This document shows, in pieces, positions 44,645-54,518 of a DNA stretch of 64,000 nucleotides. The stretch covers positions 4,534,934 to 4,598,933 of the forward strand of contig NC_019703.1 in assembly GCF_000317045.1 (NCBI RefSeq), in the 5' to 3' direction. A program made the translations under genes and the position numbers. The DNA comes from Geitlerinema sp. PCC 7407 (GTDB lineage Bacteria > Cyanobacteriota > Cyanobacteriia > PCC-7407). The notes under the pieces were generated by a model, which was not told the origin of the DNA, ran no database searches, and worked only from the letters and a program-made list of their open reading frames with translations. Every line of letters starts with the position of its first letter. Within the stretch, counting starts at the first letter, position 1.

Positions 44645-45924
44645 CGGTTGGGCCGCCGACGCTGCAGAAATTCGGGAATATCGAGACCGCCCACAGAGGG
44701 CTTCGCCGATCGGGGGTCCGCAGCGGGTGAGGAAGTTGGAGGCGGCGGCGTCACAGGTCGCTTGACCGGGGTCACGCGAGCTGCGGGCGGTTGCTGAGGC
44801 ACCTCGCCCGAAAAGCCCGTCGCGATCACCGTGATGCGGATTTCTCCCTGCATGCGTTCGTCGATCACCGCGCCAAAGATGATGTTGGCGTTGGGATCCA
44901 CCACTTCGTAGATGATTTCAGCGGCGGAGTTGACTTCGTGGAGGGTGAGATCGTGGCCACCCGTGATGTTGAAGACAACGCCTTTAGCACCGTCGATGGA
45001 GGACTCAAGGAGCGGAGAGGCGATCGCCGCCATCGCGGCTTCTCGGGCTCGAGACTTACCGGAGCCCACGCCAATGCCCATGAGCGCCGAGCCCGCGTCG
45101 GCCATTACGGCCCGCACGTCGGCAAAGTCCACGTTCACCAAGCCGGGGATCGTAATGATGTCTGAGATCCCCTGAACCCCTTGGCGCAGAATGTCATCGG
45201 CAACCCGAAAAGCCTCCTGCACCGGCGTCTGCTCAGAGATCACCGACAGCAGCTTGTCATTGGGGATGATGATCAGCGTGTCTACGCGGCCCTGGAGGGC
45301 GGCGGTTCCTTCTTCGGCCTGGTTGGTCCGGCGTCGACCCTCAAAGGTAAAGGGACGCGTCACAACGCCGACGGTCAGGGCTCCGGCTTCCTTGGCGACC
45401 TCGGCCACCACAGGCGCTGCGCCCGTGCCGGTACCGCCGCCCATACCAGCGGTGATGAACACCAAGTCTGCGCCTTCGATGGCGGCAGCTAGCTCATCGC
45501 GGGACTCTTCGGCTGCTTTTTGGCCAATGGCAGGGTTTCCACCGGCCCCGAGACCTCGGGTCAGCTTTTGGCCGATCTGGAGGTGCTGGGACGCCCGGGG
45601 CACATTGGTGAGGGCCTGGGCATCGGTGTTGATGGACCAAAATTCCACCCCAGACACTTCACTGGCGATCATGCGGTTGACGGCATTGCAACCACCGCCA
45701 CCAACGCCAATTACCTTGATTCTGGCGATGCTGCTCGGCACAATATCACGACCTCTGGGATCTTCACGCGGAAGATCGCCTCGGCTGTGGGGCGTGCTGG
45801 TGCTCAGCCCTGCGTTACCAAACGGATTTGAGGTCGTATTGTTATCCACTGGCAGCGAAAAGGTAGATTGCGCTTGGGGGTGGGCGTTTTCATGATCAAG
45901 CCCTAGTTTACTATCAGATGTCAT
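44641..45924 (-). CDS. ftsZ: Cell-division protein FtsZ
   Basis: Tubulin-like GTPase forming the division ring. 427 residues. The GTP-binding signature is [20 protein letters not shown], with [16 protein letters not shown] at the start of the core and the T7 loop [15 protein letters not shown]. An N-terminal extension of about 65 polar residues precedes the core, as in other cyanobacterial FtsZ. The C-terminus ends with [14 protein letters not shown], the conserved tail for partner binding. Downstream of ftsQ by 219 bases. Confidence 0.98.
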   Translation of the reverse strand: MTSDSKLGLDHENAHPQAQSTFSLPVDNNTTSNPFGNAGLSTSTPHSRGDLPREDPRGRDIVPSSIARIKVIGVGGGGCNAVNRMIASEVSGVEFWSINTDAQALTNVPRASQHLQIGQKLTRGLGAGGNPAIGQKAAEESRDELAAAIEGADLVFITAGMGGGTGTGAAPVVAEVAKEAGALTVGVVTRPFTFEGRRRTNQAEEGTAALQGRVDTLIIIPNDKLLSVISEQTPVQEAFRVADDILRQGVQGISDIITIPGLVNVDFADVRAVMADAGSALMGIGVGSGKSRAREAAMAAIASPLLESSIDGAKGVVFNITGGHDLTLHEVNSAAEIIYEVVDPNANIIFGAVIDERMQGEIRITVIATGFSGEVPQQPPAARVTPVKRPVTPPPPTSSPAADPRSAKPSVGGLDIPEFLQRRRPNR

Positions 45925-45957
45925 TAGGGTTGGAAATGTTATATAAACAACTTTCTT

Positions 45958-45972
45958 AAGCTTCGCGAGCTT
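45958..45972. promoter_or_regulatory. Dyad upstream of ftsZ
   Basis: AAGCTTCGCGAGCTT is a near-perfect 15-base dyad (arms AAGCT/AGCTT), 34-48 bases upstream of the ftsZ start. It may be a regulator site or a leader hairpin; no direct evidence. Confidence 0.35.
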
Positions 45973-46143
45973 CCGTCAACTTCTAGTCAACTATAGGGTA
46001 AGGCGGTCAACAAATCCAAGGAAATGGTTCATGGGATTGGGAAGCTTAGAAGGCAAGATTAGAAAAATCTCTGGGTCGTCTTCAAGGGACTTTCTAATGG
46101 CTTTAAGGTCACAAATTTGACCAGCCCTTGAGCGCAGTATTTG

Positions 46144-46953
46144 CTAGTTTTTCCCTTGTTTTGTTTGCACGAGGGGCGATTCTGGATTGGTGATATTGAT
46201 GTAGTCAATTTGCTTAAGATCGAGCTGCTTGGGAAGCTGACGCATGCGATCGAGGGCTTGGAGCTTTTCGTCAAATCTCGAATTATAGGAACCAAAGTGA
46301 ACGATCCCCAGGTCGGTCTTGAGAATTAAATTGCTCGGATCGCGCCAATCAATTTCTGAGACTTTGAGGGGCGATCGCCGCACGGACTCATAGAGCGCAG
46401 ACCAATCGGTATGGTACTGCGACCAGTCGCCAATGACGACCAAGGCGGGTTTTTGGAACGATTGTTCTAGAGCGGTAAAACTCTCTAAGGGCATCCACGT
46501 TCCATCGGCGTCGAGGAGGCCGGATGAGGCACTGCTCGAGCTCTGGGGAGTGGACTGGGCGATCGCGACAGGCTGGCGCTCCTGGATTTGCACCGTGAGG
46601 CTCGGCGGCAGGAGCTGGCGGGTCACGATCGCGTCGGCAATGGGCGGCTTGGCCTTGAGCTGGTCGGCAATCTCTTGGGGCTCGAGGCGCAGCAGGGATT
46701 CAGGATAATTCAAGGGCAGCAGGGTGCGGACCGTTTGGGGCGAGAGGCGCTGATGGCCTTCGATTTGCACCTGCTCTGGCTTGCGGATGACCCAGGCTGG
46801 CAGGGTGATCACCCACAGGAGGCCGCCTGCTAGCCCGCAAATGGCCAGGAAGCGCCACCCAGTTTGTAGGCGCCGGACCTGCCGCTGACGCCGGAGCTGC
46901 TGACGGCGCTGCGCTAACTCTGTTCGAGAAACTGAAGCGATACCACTAGCCAT
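46144..46953 (-). CDS. ftsQ: Cell-division protein FtsQ/DivIB
   Basis: 269 residues. Cytoplasmic basic N-terminus (QRRQQLRRQRQVRRLQTGW), one membrane segment FLAICGLAGGLLWVITLPAWV, then a POTRA domain (VQIEGHQRLSPQTVRTLLPL) and the beta domain with SLTVQIQERQPVAIAQ. It links the division ring to septal wall synthesis in the periplasm. Order ftsQ-ftsZ is as in other cyanobacteria, without ftsA. Confidence 0.94.
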   Translation of the reverse strand: MASGIASVSRTELAQRRQQLRRQRQVRRLQTGWRFLAICGLAGGLLWVITLPAWVIRKPEQVQIEGHQRLSPQTVRTLLPLNYPESLLRLEPQEIADQLKAKPPIADAIVTRQLLPPSLTVQIQERQPVAIAQSTPQSSSSASSGLLDADGTWMPLESFTALEQSFQKPALVVIGDWSQYHTDWSALYESVRRSPLKVSEIDWRDPSNLILKTDLGIVHFGSYNSRFDEKLQALDRMRQLPKQLDLKQIDYINITNPESPLVQTKQGKN

Positions 46954-47228
46954 CCTAAGCTCTCTGCGATAGGGAGTTTTGTTGAGACACGCGCTGTCAC
47001 GTGCTGGCCCTAGAGCCTTTGCCGTCCAGCATCACTTTAGACCACGCTACCGGTTTCTGAACCACTGCGGATAATTCAAATTCTTTCGCAGGACACAGGA
47101 GATACCCGGAAAATTTAAGCGTGGCTCTAGAAATGGGGGTGGCTAATTGCTCCGGCAGTCGGCAAAGCTGGAGACGCTCCGCTGCTGGTGCAAAGCAGGA
47201 ATTATTGTACGGCAAGGGCTGGAGCACA

Positions 47229-47663
47229 CTAGGGGCGATCGCCCGCAAACTTCGATCGCTCTCGCTCTAGATAAGCAGCCCACTGGCCGGCCATCTCTAG
47301 GTCTGTGAACGGCACCAAGACCGATGCGGCGGGCGATCGCTCCAAAACCAGCTCCAGGGCGATCTTGCGGGCTTTCTGGGGCAGGCTCTCGGCGGCAACG
47401 GGCTGGCCGTCCACCTGGAGCCGGATCTCGCGCACCTCTCCCAAGGACACCTGCTGGAGATTCACCGGGCCTTGGCGCGTCGGCAGCCCCCAGGTGAGCT
47501 GATCGCCCTGCTGGCCCAGCACTGCGTAGAGATCGTACTTGGCCTTGTCATAGTCCGCCGCCCAGCGCCGATAGGCCTCGACCTTTTGATACTCGTTCCA
47601 GCCCGACCACGCCAGCCAAAAAAACACCGCCAGCAGCGGCAGCCACAGAAGACCTCGCTCCAT
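47229..47663 (-). CDS. Conserved single-span membrane protein
   Basis: 144 residues from ATG 47663. N-terminal membrane segment (LLWLPLLAVFFWLAWSGW), then a soluble region that is probably periplasmic: YDLYAVLGQQGDQLTWGLPT, EVREIRLQVDGQP, VLVPFTDLEMAGQWAAYLE. No motif I can name. Upstream is a divergent subtilisin gene 168 bases away. Confidence 0.72.
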   Translation of the reverse strand: MERGLLWLPLLAVFFWLAWSGWNEYQKVEAYRRWAADYDKAKYDLYAVLGQQGDQLTWGLPTRQGPVNLQQVSLGEVREIRLQVDGQPVAAESLPQKARKIALELVLERSPAASVLVPFTDLEMAGQWAAYLERERSKFAGDRP

Positions 47664-47831
47664 GCCCCTTCTCAATCCTTGCCGAGGAACGGCACCATCG
47701 TCTCATAGAGCGCCCCATCCCGACAGCCCTCCGTAGCCAAGGTTCAGGTAACTAGCCTGCAATACGGGGGCGAGCTCCCAAAGTCCTGGGCTATGGTGGT
47801 GAACAACCTTGCCGGATACGGGCACGTCGAC

Positions 47832-49610
47832 ATGAAGAAATTGGTTCTGGTCCTCCTCTTCTTCTTGGGGCTTGGCTGGGCTCTGGGAAACTATTCAGGA
47901 TTGGCCCATCGAGGCACCTACGACAGCCTCATCTTGGATTTCCGGGAAGACCGGGCAGCAGAAATTGGCGAGGTGCTCGACACCCTCAGCCAGCGCTACG
48001 GCAAGACGCCTCAGCTCAACAGCGCCTTTTCAACGAGCGACAATATCTACATCGTGACGGGCGATCGCGCTTTGCTCAAGACGCTGCGCCAGTCCGACCT
48101 CAAGCCTTACCTGGAATACATCGAGCCCAACTATCAGTACCAGGCCCTCGCGGTCCCGAATGACCCTGACTACGACAAGCAGTGGAACCTGCGCAGCATC
48201 AACGTCGAGGCCGCCTGGGATGAGACCCAGGGAGACGGCGTCACCGTCGCCATCATCGACACCGGCGTCAGCCGCGTCCCCGACCTCGAAGACACTGAAT
48301 TTGTCGAGGGCTACGACTTCGTCAACGATCGCGCCCAGGCCAACGACGACAGCGGCCACGGTACCCACGTCGCTGGCACGATCGCCCAAGCCACCAACAA
48401 CGGCTACGGCGTCGCCGGGATCGCCTACAGCGCCCGCATCATGCCGCTGAAAGTCCTGGGGGCTAGCGGTGGGGGCTCCGTGGCTGACATTGCCGAAGCA
48501 ATTCGCTTTGCGGCGGACAATGGGGCCAGCGTGATCAATATGAGCCTGGGCGGCCCGGGCGAGAGCCAGCTGATGGCCGAAGCCATCGACTACGCCCACA
48601 GCAAAGGGGTCGTGATCGTCGCCGCCGCTGGCAACGCCAGTCAGAACGCAGCGGGCTATCCCGCTCGCTATCCCCACGTGATCGGCGTGTCAGCCCTAGA
48701 CGCGACCGGCGCCAAAGCCCCCTACTCCAACTTCGGGGCAGGGGTGGATCTGGCGGCTCCGGGCGGCTCCAAGCAAGATGGCGATCTGGGCGGCATTTTG
48801 CAGAACACGATCGATCCCCAGACGGGCAATGCGGTTTTTGCCTCCTTTGAGGGCACCAGCATGGCCGCGCCCCACGTGGCGGGAGCAGCGGCGCTGGTGA
48901 AAGCCATGGGGGTCGAGAACCCCGATGAAGTCCTCAGCGTGCTGAAGGAGTCGGCGCGGGCCGTGACCAGCGATCCCCTGAACCACTACGGCGCGGGCCA
49001 GCTAGACGTGGGCGCAGCGGTGAAGCTGGCGGGTCAGCAGCAAATTTCGCCGCGAGATTTCTTCCGATGGCTGCGGGATAACGGCTATCTCAATCCCCGC
49101 TTCTGGATCGATGGTGGCGCAGTGGCGATCGCCCCCAAAATCGCCATGGTTCTGGGCTCCTATCTGCTGGCCTGGATTCTGCGGCGCTACTTCCCCTTCC
49201 GGTGGAGCTGGGGCATGGCCAGCGGATTGGTCGCGGGTAGCTCGGGTCTCTTTTTCCTGCGGGGCCTGTATCTATTTGATGCGCCCCAGTGGCCTTTCCG
49301 GGTGATGGGCAGCTCGATCCCCGAGCTGGGCAATGCCATTCAGGGCACCAGCGCCCTGAATCCGATTTTTGCCAGCGTCTTGATCCCAGGGTTTTTGATC
49401 CTGCTGCTGCTGGGCCATCCCCAGGCCCGCTGGTTCGCCATCGGCACGGCCCTGGGGATCAGCGTGTGTCTGGCTACCAGTGCGGCGATCGCCCCTAGCC
49501 TGATGTGGCTGGGTAGCGGCCTAGGCGCTCGTCTCTTTTTGGGGATCAACGCCCTGCTGTGTCTGGGCTTGGCCCGATTGGCTCTGCGCACCGAGGACGC
49601 GATCGCATGA
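47832..49610 (+). CDS. Subtilisin-like serine protease (S8) with C-terminal membrane domain
   Basis: 592 residues from ATG 47832 (MKKLVLVLLFFLGLGWALG, signal peptide or anchor). An inhibitor I9-like propeptide region is followed by the S8 domain with intact catalytic D143, H176, N268 (oxyanion) and S343 (GTSMAAPHVAG). From about residue 440 there are four or so membrane segments (IAPKIAMVLGSYLLAWIL, VLIPGFLILLLLGH). The protease would be anchored and face the periplasm or thylakoid lumen. The next gene overlaps by 4 bases. Confidence 0.92.
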   Translation: MKKLVLVLLFFLGLGWALGNYSGLAHRGTYDSLILDFREDRAAEIGEVLDTLSQRYGKTPQLNSAFSTSDNIYIVTGDRALLKTLRQSDLKPYLEYIEPNYQYQALAVPNDPDYDKQWNLRSINVEAAWDETQGDGVTVAIIDTGVSRVPDLEDTEFVEGYDFVNDRAQANDDSGHGTHVAGTIAQATNNGYGVAGIAYSARIMPLKVLGASGGGSVADIAEAIRFAADNGASVINMSLGGPGESQLMAEAIDYAHSKGVVIVAAAGNASQNAAGYPARYPHVIGVSALDATGAKAPYSNFGAGVDLAAPGGSKQDGDLGGILQNTIDPQTGNAVFASFEGTSMAAPHVAGAAALVKAMGVENPDEVLSVLKESARAVTSDPLNHYGAGQLDVGAAVKLAGQQQISPRDFFRWLRDNGYLNPRFWIDGGAVAIAPKIAMVLGSYLLAWILRRYFPFRWSWGMASGLVAGSSGLFFLRGLYLFDAPQWPFRVMGSSIPELGNAIQGTSALNPIFASVLIPGFLILLLLGHPQARWFAIGTALGISVCLATSAAIAPSLMWLGSGLGARLFLGINALLCLGLARLALRTEDAIA

Positions 49611-49834
49611 CCATCGAAGTCTCCGGCACCATCGATCGCAAGGGCTTTGGCATGGGCGCCTGGGCCCTCGTCAGCGACGCCGAAACCTACGAGCTCCACA
49701 GCAACACCCCAAAAGACCTGCTACAAGCGGGGATCACCGCCAAAGTCCGGGGCAAGGTGCGCCAAGACATCATGACCTTGGCCATGATTGGTCCTGTTTT
49801 GGAGGTTGAAACCTACGAAATCCTGGGGGGCTAG
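49607..49834 (+). CDS. Small conserved protein coupled to the subtilisin gene
   Basis: 75 residues from ATG 49607, overlapping the protease stop by ATGA, so its translation is probably coupled. Predicted beta-rich OB-like: VSGTIDRKGFGMGAWALVSD, YELHSNTPKDLLQAGITAKV, RGKVRQDIMTLAMIGPVLEV. It lacks a signal peptide. Function unknown; the coupling suggests a partner of the protease or a simple operon. Confidence 0.78.
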   Translation: MTIEVSGTIDRKGFGMGAWALVSDAETYELHSNTPKDLLQAGITAKVRGKVRQDIMTLAMIGPVLEVETYEILGG

Positions 49835-49986
49835 GCATCGGGCGATCGCTCGATGGGTGCGTTTGGTTACCAAAACTGCAACCCAAGCTAATCGGTAATT
49901 CCGGAGCTTTAAAGTGAAGAAGGAACTTGAGAGCGATCGCCCATCGTCCTGAACTCTCGCCTTCTGCTGTCTTGGAGACTGCCATC

Positions 49987-51423
49987 ATGCGTCCGGCCCT
50001 CTTCACCCTCCTGTGTCTTACTAGCCTCAGTATTGCCGTCACCCAGCCCTGGCAGAGTGTCAATGCGAGCGATCTCCCCTGGGGCATCCAGCCCGCAGCC
50101 TCTCCTGCCGTCGAGAACACTCAGCCCATGAGCACCCCGCGTTCTTCGTCCCCTGGCCAAGCCGCCTACGCAGCCTATCGCCAAGTCGTCGAGCGGACGG
50201 TCGCCATGGCCGCAGACCCCCAGGCTCAGGCTCTGGCCCAGCGCCTTGGTCTCAATATTCTCAACATCACCTGGGAAGACACCGGACGCTACAAAAACTC
50301 CAGCGTTGGCCCCAACATCAGCGACATGAGCATCCAGGTCCAGCAGCGCGATCCCCGCACCGGCGCCTACGACCTCAGCCTCATGCCCGTGATTCGTCAT
50401 CCCAACTTTGCAGACGTGTCGGCTGACGTGCCCCTGGATCAGTTCTTTGTCCTGGTCGGCAACGAAAAAGGGAAAGACCTCCGGCGCGTGTCGCTGCGCG
50501 AACTCCTGGGCAACCTCCGGTCCTACCTGAGCGAACCGAATTCCTGGAAAGGCCGCGAAACCTCGCTGCTAGCAGACCGCGACACCCATGCCCTAGTCAG
50601 CGCCCAGGCCTGCTTTTTGCCGATTCCGAAGGGCGGCATTGCCGAATTCAACCCCGTTCTTTTCAACTATCAGTCTTCGGCGGGCAATCCGGCAGTGCTG
50701 ACGATCTTGGCGACGCGGGAAGGCAGCAGCGTCACGATCATCGACAACCAGCGAGACGGCTTCGCCGCGGGCCGAACCTGGGGACAGCGGCTTTTCTTTA
50801 ACAAAAATGGTGAGCGGGCCAGTCTCACGGGGCAGCGGATCAGCGATTTCGAAGCTAGCGGGAACGAGGGTAGCTCGACGGCCTCTTCTAGCGCTGAGGG
50901 GCTGAATATGGTGATGCTGATCCAGGTGCCGCTCAAGTACCGCGAACCTGACTATTCCCAGTTCAACACTGGGGTGCCGATGGCAGCGCCCTTGGCAGCT
51001 GAGTCGATGGGCACCCGCGGCCCCAGCGACGTGGAGGCGGCGGTGATTGGCCACGGTGCGGTGGAGGGTCCCTTCACAGAGATCGACAATCAGCCCATCG
51101 AGCGGGATCCGCGCTTCCCGATTCGGGTGACGGTGCAGTTCTACAAGGGCACCAGCAATGGCGTGGTCTCGGAGAAAGATTTGAAAGAGATCAGGGCTCA
51201 GATTGATCGGGTCTATGCCGATGCCGACTATGTCGGGAGCCTAGTGGTAGAGGGCGAGACGGGCCGCCCGACGGAGTACGACGGCTCGAAGCAGCAGCCT
51301 GGGAGCTGGTGGGGAGCATTTTGGCAGCGCCACGAGCAAAACACCGGACAGTCGCGCTCAGACGCCCTGGGAATGCTGGACCGGTTGCTGGGTCATCGCA
51401 GTGAGTCGGAGCGCGAAGATTAG
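49987..51423 (+). CDS. Large exported protein of unknown function
   Basis: 478 residues from ATG 49987, with a signal peptide (LFTLLCLTSLSIAVTQPW). A long globular part has DTGRYKNSSVGPNISDMSIQ, RDPRTGAYDLSLMPVIRHPN and FADVSADVPLDQFFVLVGNE. The C-terminal third includes TEIDNQPIERDPRFPIRVTV and DADYVGSLVVEGETGRPTEY. I recall similar cyanobacterial exported proteins but no function. Single gene. Confidence 0.78.
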   Translation: MRPALFTLLCLTSLSIAVTQPWQSVNASDLPWGIQPAASPAVENTQPMSTPRSSSPGQAAYAAYRQVVERTVAMAADPQAQALAQRLGLNILNITWEDTGRYKNSSVGPNISDMSIQVQQRDPRTGAYDLSLMPVIRHPNFADVSADVPLDQFFVLVGNEKGKDLRRVSLRELLGNLRSYLSEPNSWKGRETSLLADRDTHALVSAQACFLPIPKGGIAEFNPVLFNYQSSAGNPAVLTILATREGSSVTIIDNQRDGFAAGRTWGQRLFFNKNGERASLTGQRISDFEASGNEGSSTASSSAEGLNMVMLIQVPLKYREPDYSQFNTGVPMAAPLAAESMGTRGPSDVEAAVIGHGAVEGPFTEIDNQPIERDPRFPIRVTVQFYKGTSNGVVSEKDLKEIRAQIDRVYADADYVGSLVVEGETGRPTEYDGSKQQPGSWWGAFWQRHEQNTGQSRSDALGMLDRLLGHRSESERED

Positions 51424-51622
51424 GGGCGTCGATCGCGAGTTTGGGGCGATCGCCCGGAATCAGGCCAGCCAGCCCTGTAGAAACAGAGCATAAGGCTGGA
51501 CCCCTGAAACGTCACTGAACGCATCTAAAAATTTTCACCCTGTACCCTGGCAAAGGACGCGTTTCCCTTGCCAGTTTTTTTGGGCATTTTGGGGGGCTGG
51601 CGGGCCGGTATTAGGGCCAGTC

Positions 51623-51985
51623 CTAGCGCCAGCCGGTCTGGGCGCGATCGAGGACGTAGGCGGATACGGCCTGGATTTCTTCGGGGGTGAGGCGATCGCC
51701 GTAGGCAGACATGTTGTTTTTGCCGTGGGTGACCAGATCGGCGATCGCCTCCTGGGTGTCGACGCCGTTGCGCTGGAGAGCTCGGAGCTGGAGAGTTTTG
51801 CCGCGCCGCACGATGTTGCCGCCCTTGAGGTGACAGCCGACGCAGTGCACCTCAAAGACTTTTGCGCCGAGATCCAGGTCAGCGGCGATCGCCCCGGGCA
51901 CGCTCCAGGTGAGCGCCCAAAGGGCACAGAGGATTCCCAGCCAGACTTTGACACTCCAGATTTTGCGGCCTTTGATCGGTCCCAC
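51623..51985 (-). CDS. Cytochrome c6-like protein
   Basis: 120 residues from a GTG start with GAGGAA 9 bases upstream. Signal peptide (VWLGILCALWALTWSVPGAIAA), heme motif C48-V-G-C51-H52, and axial Met92 in KNNMSAYGDRL. Class I c-type cytochrome in the lumen. The phrase CHLKGGNIVRRGKTLQL differs from classical PetJ and looks like the low-potential c6B/c6C group, so a role other than plastocyanin replacement is likely. Confidence 0.9.
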   Translation of the reverse strand: MGPIKGRKIWSVKVWLGILCALWALTWSVPGAIAADLDLGAKVFEVHCVGCHLKGGNIVRRGKTLQLRALQRNGVDTQEAIADLVTHGKNNMSAYGDRLTPEEIQAVSAYVLDRAQTGWR

Positions 51986-52117
51986 GATTGTGATTCCTCG
52001 GTATTTTCTTCATCTTGCCAGAGGCCGCGGACAGGCGCGATCGCCCCAAAAGCGTTTAAAACTTGAGCGAACCTGATAGCGTCAAACAGAGAAACCCTTT
52101 GTTCAGGACGCGCCGCC

Positions 52118-53845
52118 TTGAAGATCCGCTCCAACTACCAACGACTCATTCCCTACCTGAAACCCCACCAAAGCACCATTGCTCAGGCCTTGAGCTGCAC
52201 CCTGGGTTTCACGGTGTTTTGGCCGATTTTGGCGTGGCTCGCCGGGCGAGTGGGCGGCTTCATCGGCGAGGGCAATGTGGAGGCGATCGCCCAGTTCGCG
52301 GCGCTCGGGGCGGTGATTTTCCTGATACGGGGCCTGGTGCAGTACGGCCAGGATGCCCTGATGGCCAAGGCCGCCTTCGCGATCGCCCTTGACCTGCGCA
52401 ACCGCGTTTACCGGCACCTCCAGAGTCTCAGCCTCAGCTACTTCGAGTCGGCGAAGGTCGGCGACCTGTCCTACCGCCTCACCGAAGACATCGATCGCAT
52501 CGGCGAAGTCATTAACAAAGTCTTTCACCAGTTCATTCCCTGCGTGCTCCAGCTGATCGTCGTGCTGGGCTACATGGTCTATCTCAACTGGCAGCTCACC
52601 CTGGGCACCCTGATTATTGCGCCGCTGATGGCGGGCTTGATCGGCTGGTTTGGCGAAAAGCTGCGGGTCGTCTCCCAGCGCAGCCAGAACCGCATCTCGG
52701 ACCTGGCATCCCTGCTCACTGAGGTGTTTAGCGGCATGCGGCTGATTCAGGCCTTCGCCGCCGAGGACTATATGGGCCAGCGCTTTGGCCAGGAGGCCGA
52801 GCGCAACCGCCGCGCCCGCTACCGCACCGAGCAGCTCAAGGCAATTCAGTTTCCCGTGGTGGGCTTCCTGGAGGCCATGAGCGTGCTGCTGCTCTTTTTA
52901 TTGGGGGGCTGGCAGATTTCGGAGGGCAACCTGACCGGGGCGGAGTTCATCAGCTACATTGCCGCCGTGGCGCTGCTGATCGACCCCATTTCCCTGACCA
53001 CGAGCAACTACAACGAGTTCAAGCAGGCCGAGGCCTCGGTGGACCGGATCTTTGAGCTGCTGGAGCTGCAGCCTACCGTGATCGAAGCGCCCGACGCGAT
53101 CGCCCTCAGCACCGTCAGCGGCAGCGTGGAATATCGGGGGGTTCGCTTTGGCTATCAGGCGGATCAGCCAGTGCTCCAGGATCTCAACTTGCAGGTGAAG
53201 CCGGGGGAAATGATCGCCCTAGTCGGAGCGTCTGGGGCAGGCAAGACGACCCTAGTGAATCTTTTGCCGCGCTTTTATGATCCGGAGGCTGGCTCCATCT
53301 TGATTGATGGCGTCGATATTCGTCAGGTGACGCTCCAGAGCCTGCGGCGACAAATTGGCATCGTTCCCCAGGAAACCATTCTGTTTTCGGGCAGTATTGC
53401 CCAAAATATCGCCTTTGGTCAGGCGGACTTTGACCAAAAGGCCGTGGAAGAGGCCGCCAAAATTGCCAACGCACATCAATTTATTAGTGCTTTCAGCAGC
53501 GGCTACCAGACCTGGGTGGGCGAGCGCGGCGTGAATCTCTCGGGGGGTCAGCGTCAGCGATTGGCGATCGCCCGCGCCGTTTTGCTCAATCCCCGCATCT
53601 TGATCCTCGATGAGGCGACTTCGGCCCTCGACTCGGAGTCCGAAGCCCTCGTCCAAGAAGCCCTTGAGCGGCTCATGCGCGATCGCACGGTGTTTATCAT
53701 CGCTCACCGTCTAGCGACAGTGCGGCGAGCCAACCGCATCTTGGTGATCGAGCAGGGCCAGATCGTGGAAGCAGGCACCCACGAGGAACTCATTGAGCAG
53801 GGCGATCGCTACGCCCGCTTTTATGCTCAGCAGTTCAGCCTTTGA
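52118..53845 (+). CDS. ABC exporter, permease fused to ATPase
   Basis: 575 residues from a TTG start (MKIRSNYQRLIPYLKPHQST); no strong alternative. Six membrane segments, the intracellular helix VGDLSYRLTEDIDRIGEV, and an intact ATPase: Walker A GASGAGKTT, Q-loop VPQETILFSGSI, signature LSGGQ, Walker B ILILDEATSALD, and H-loop IAHRLAT. Resembles the HepA/MsbA-type exporters of cyanobacteria, which move glycolipid or polysaccharide. Substrate not inferable from neighbours. Confidence 0.93.
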   Translation: MKIRSNYQRLIPYLKPHQSTIAQALSCTLGFTVFWPILAWLAGRVGGFIGEGNVEAIAQFAALGAVIFLIRGLVQYGQDALMAKAAFAIALDLRNRVYRHLQSLSLSYFESAKVGDLSYRLTEDIDRIGEVINKVFHQFIPCVLQLIVVLGYMVYLNWQLTLGTLIIAPLMAGLIGWFGEKLRVVSQRSQNRISDLASLLTEVFSGMRLIQAFAAEDYMGQRFGQEAERNRRARYRTEQLKAIQFPVVGFLEAMSVLLLFLLGGWQISEGNLTGAEFISYIAAVALLIDPISLTTSNYNEFKQAEASVDRIFELLELQPTVIEAPDAIALSTVSGSVEYRGVRFGYQADQPVLQDLNLQVKPGEMIALVGASGAGKTTLVNLLPRFYDPEAGSILIDGVDIRQVTLQSLRRQIGIVPQETILFSGSIAQNIAFGQADFDQKAVEEAAKIANAHQFISAFSSGYQTWVGERGVNLSGGQRQRLAIARAVLLNPRILILDEATSALDSESEALVQEALERLMRDRTVFIIAHRLATVRRANRILVIEQGQIVEAGTHEELIEQGDRYARFYAQQFSL

Positions 53846-53956
53846 CGCTCATCCAGCTAACGCTTTGCGTATGGCTGGAGATTCCCCGTTCACAAACGCG
53901 TAGGAACGGTTGCCCAAACCTCGCGAGCCTCTACGGGCAAACCCGATCGGGGCTCC

Positions 53957-54349
53957 TTAAAGCTTTTCGAGATATTCCAGCAGGTCAGCCATGGTTTGGG
54001 GGCTGGGCTGAAACTTCGGCATCGGGGGCGTTTTGCCGCTGATCACCTGCTGAATCAGGCTGACACGGGACTTGCGAGTCGAGATTTCTTTTAGGCTGGG
54101 GCCGATCCGACCATCTGCTTCTAAGCCGTGGCAGCCTGCACAGTTGATCTGAAAGATGGCGTGCCCCTGCACCGGATCTCCCGGCGAGGTCAGCACGGCT
54201 TGGATGTATGGATCAGAGGCCTGAAATCGCTGCCAACCGAAGATTCCTAAGAGGATCGCCAGCCCCATCGCAATGACTGCGATCGCGATCCGCTGGATCG
54301 GCAGCTCAATATCGGTTTTGGCAAGCTGATTATCCAAATTTCTGGCCAA
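53957..54349 (-). CDS. cytM: Cytochrome cM
   Basis: 130 residues from a TTG start; starts a few codons downstream are possible. An uncleaved N-terminal membrane anchor (IAIAVIAMGLAILLGIFGW), heme motif C70-A-G-C73-H74 and axial Met110 in PPMPKF, with LEADGRIGPSLKEI between. CytM is conserved in cyanobacteria and linked to the switch between photosynthesis and respiration or to stress. Divergent from petG with a repeat-bearing region between them. Confidence 0.9.
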   Translation of the reverse strand: MARNLDNQLAKTDIELPIQRIAIAVIAMGLAILLGIFGWQRFQASDPYIQAVLTSPGDPVQGHAIFQINCAGCHGLEADGRIGPSLKEISTRKSRVSLIQQVISGKTPPMPKFQPSPQTMADLLEYLEKL

Positions 54350-54394
54350 AAAGTAGCAACGGACTGGAAATATCAGAGTTTCGCTCAGCCAAGG

Positions 54395-54518
54395 GAGCTA
54401 TGGTTATCCAAATCAAAGCTTGAGCGTTTCAGACGGGCGGGCACTAATGCCTTGGCTGACGGGAGTTTTCGGGATCGACGCCGGATAACATAGCTTATTA
54501 ATTTGATAACATAGCTTA
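54395..54518. promoter_or_regulatory. Repeated 14-bp motif between cytM and petG
   Basis: GATAACATAGCTTA occurs exactly at 54484-54497 and 54505-54518, a 21-base spacing or two helical turns. A third, inverted copy with one inserted base (GGATAACCATAGCT on the minus strand) lies at 54396-54409, 46 bases upstream of cytM. The copies are consistent with operators on one face of the helix. Confidence 0.65.
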
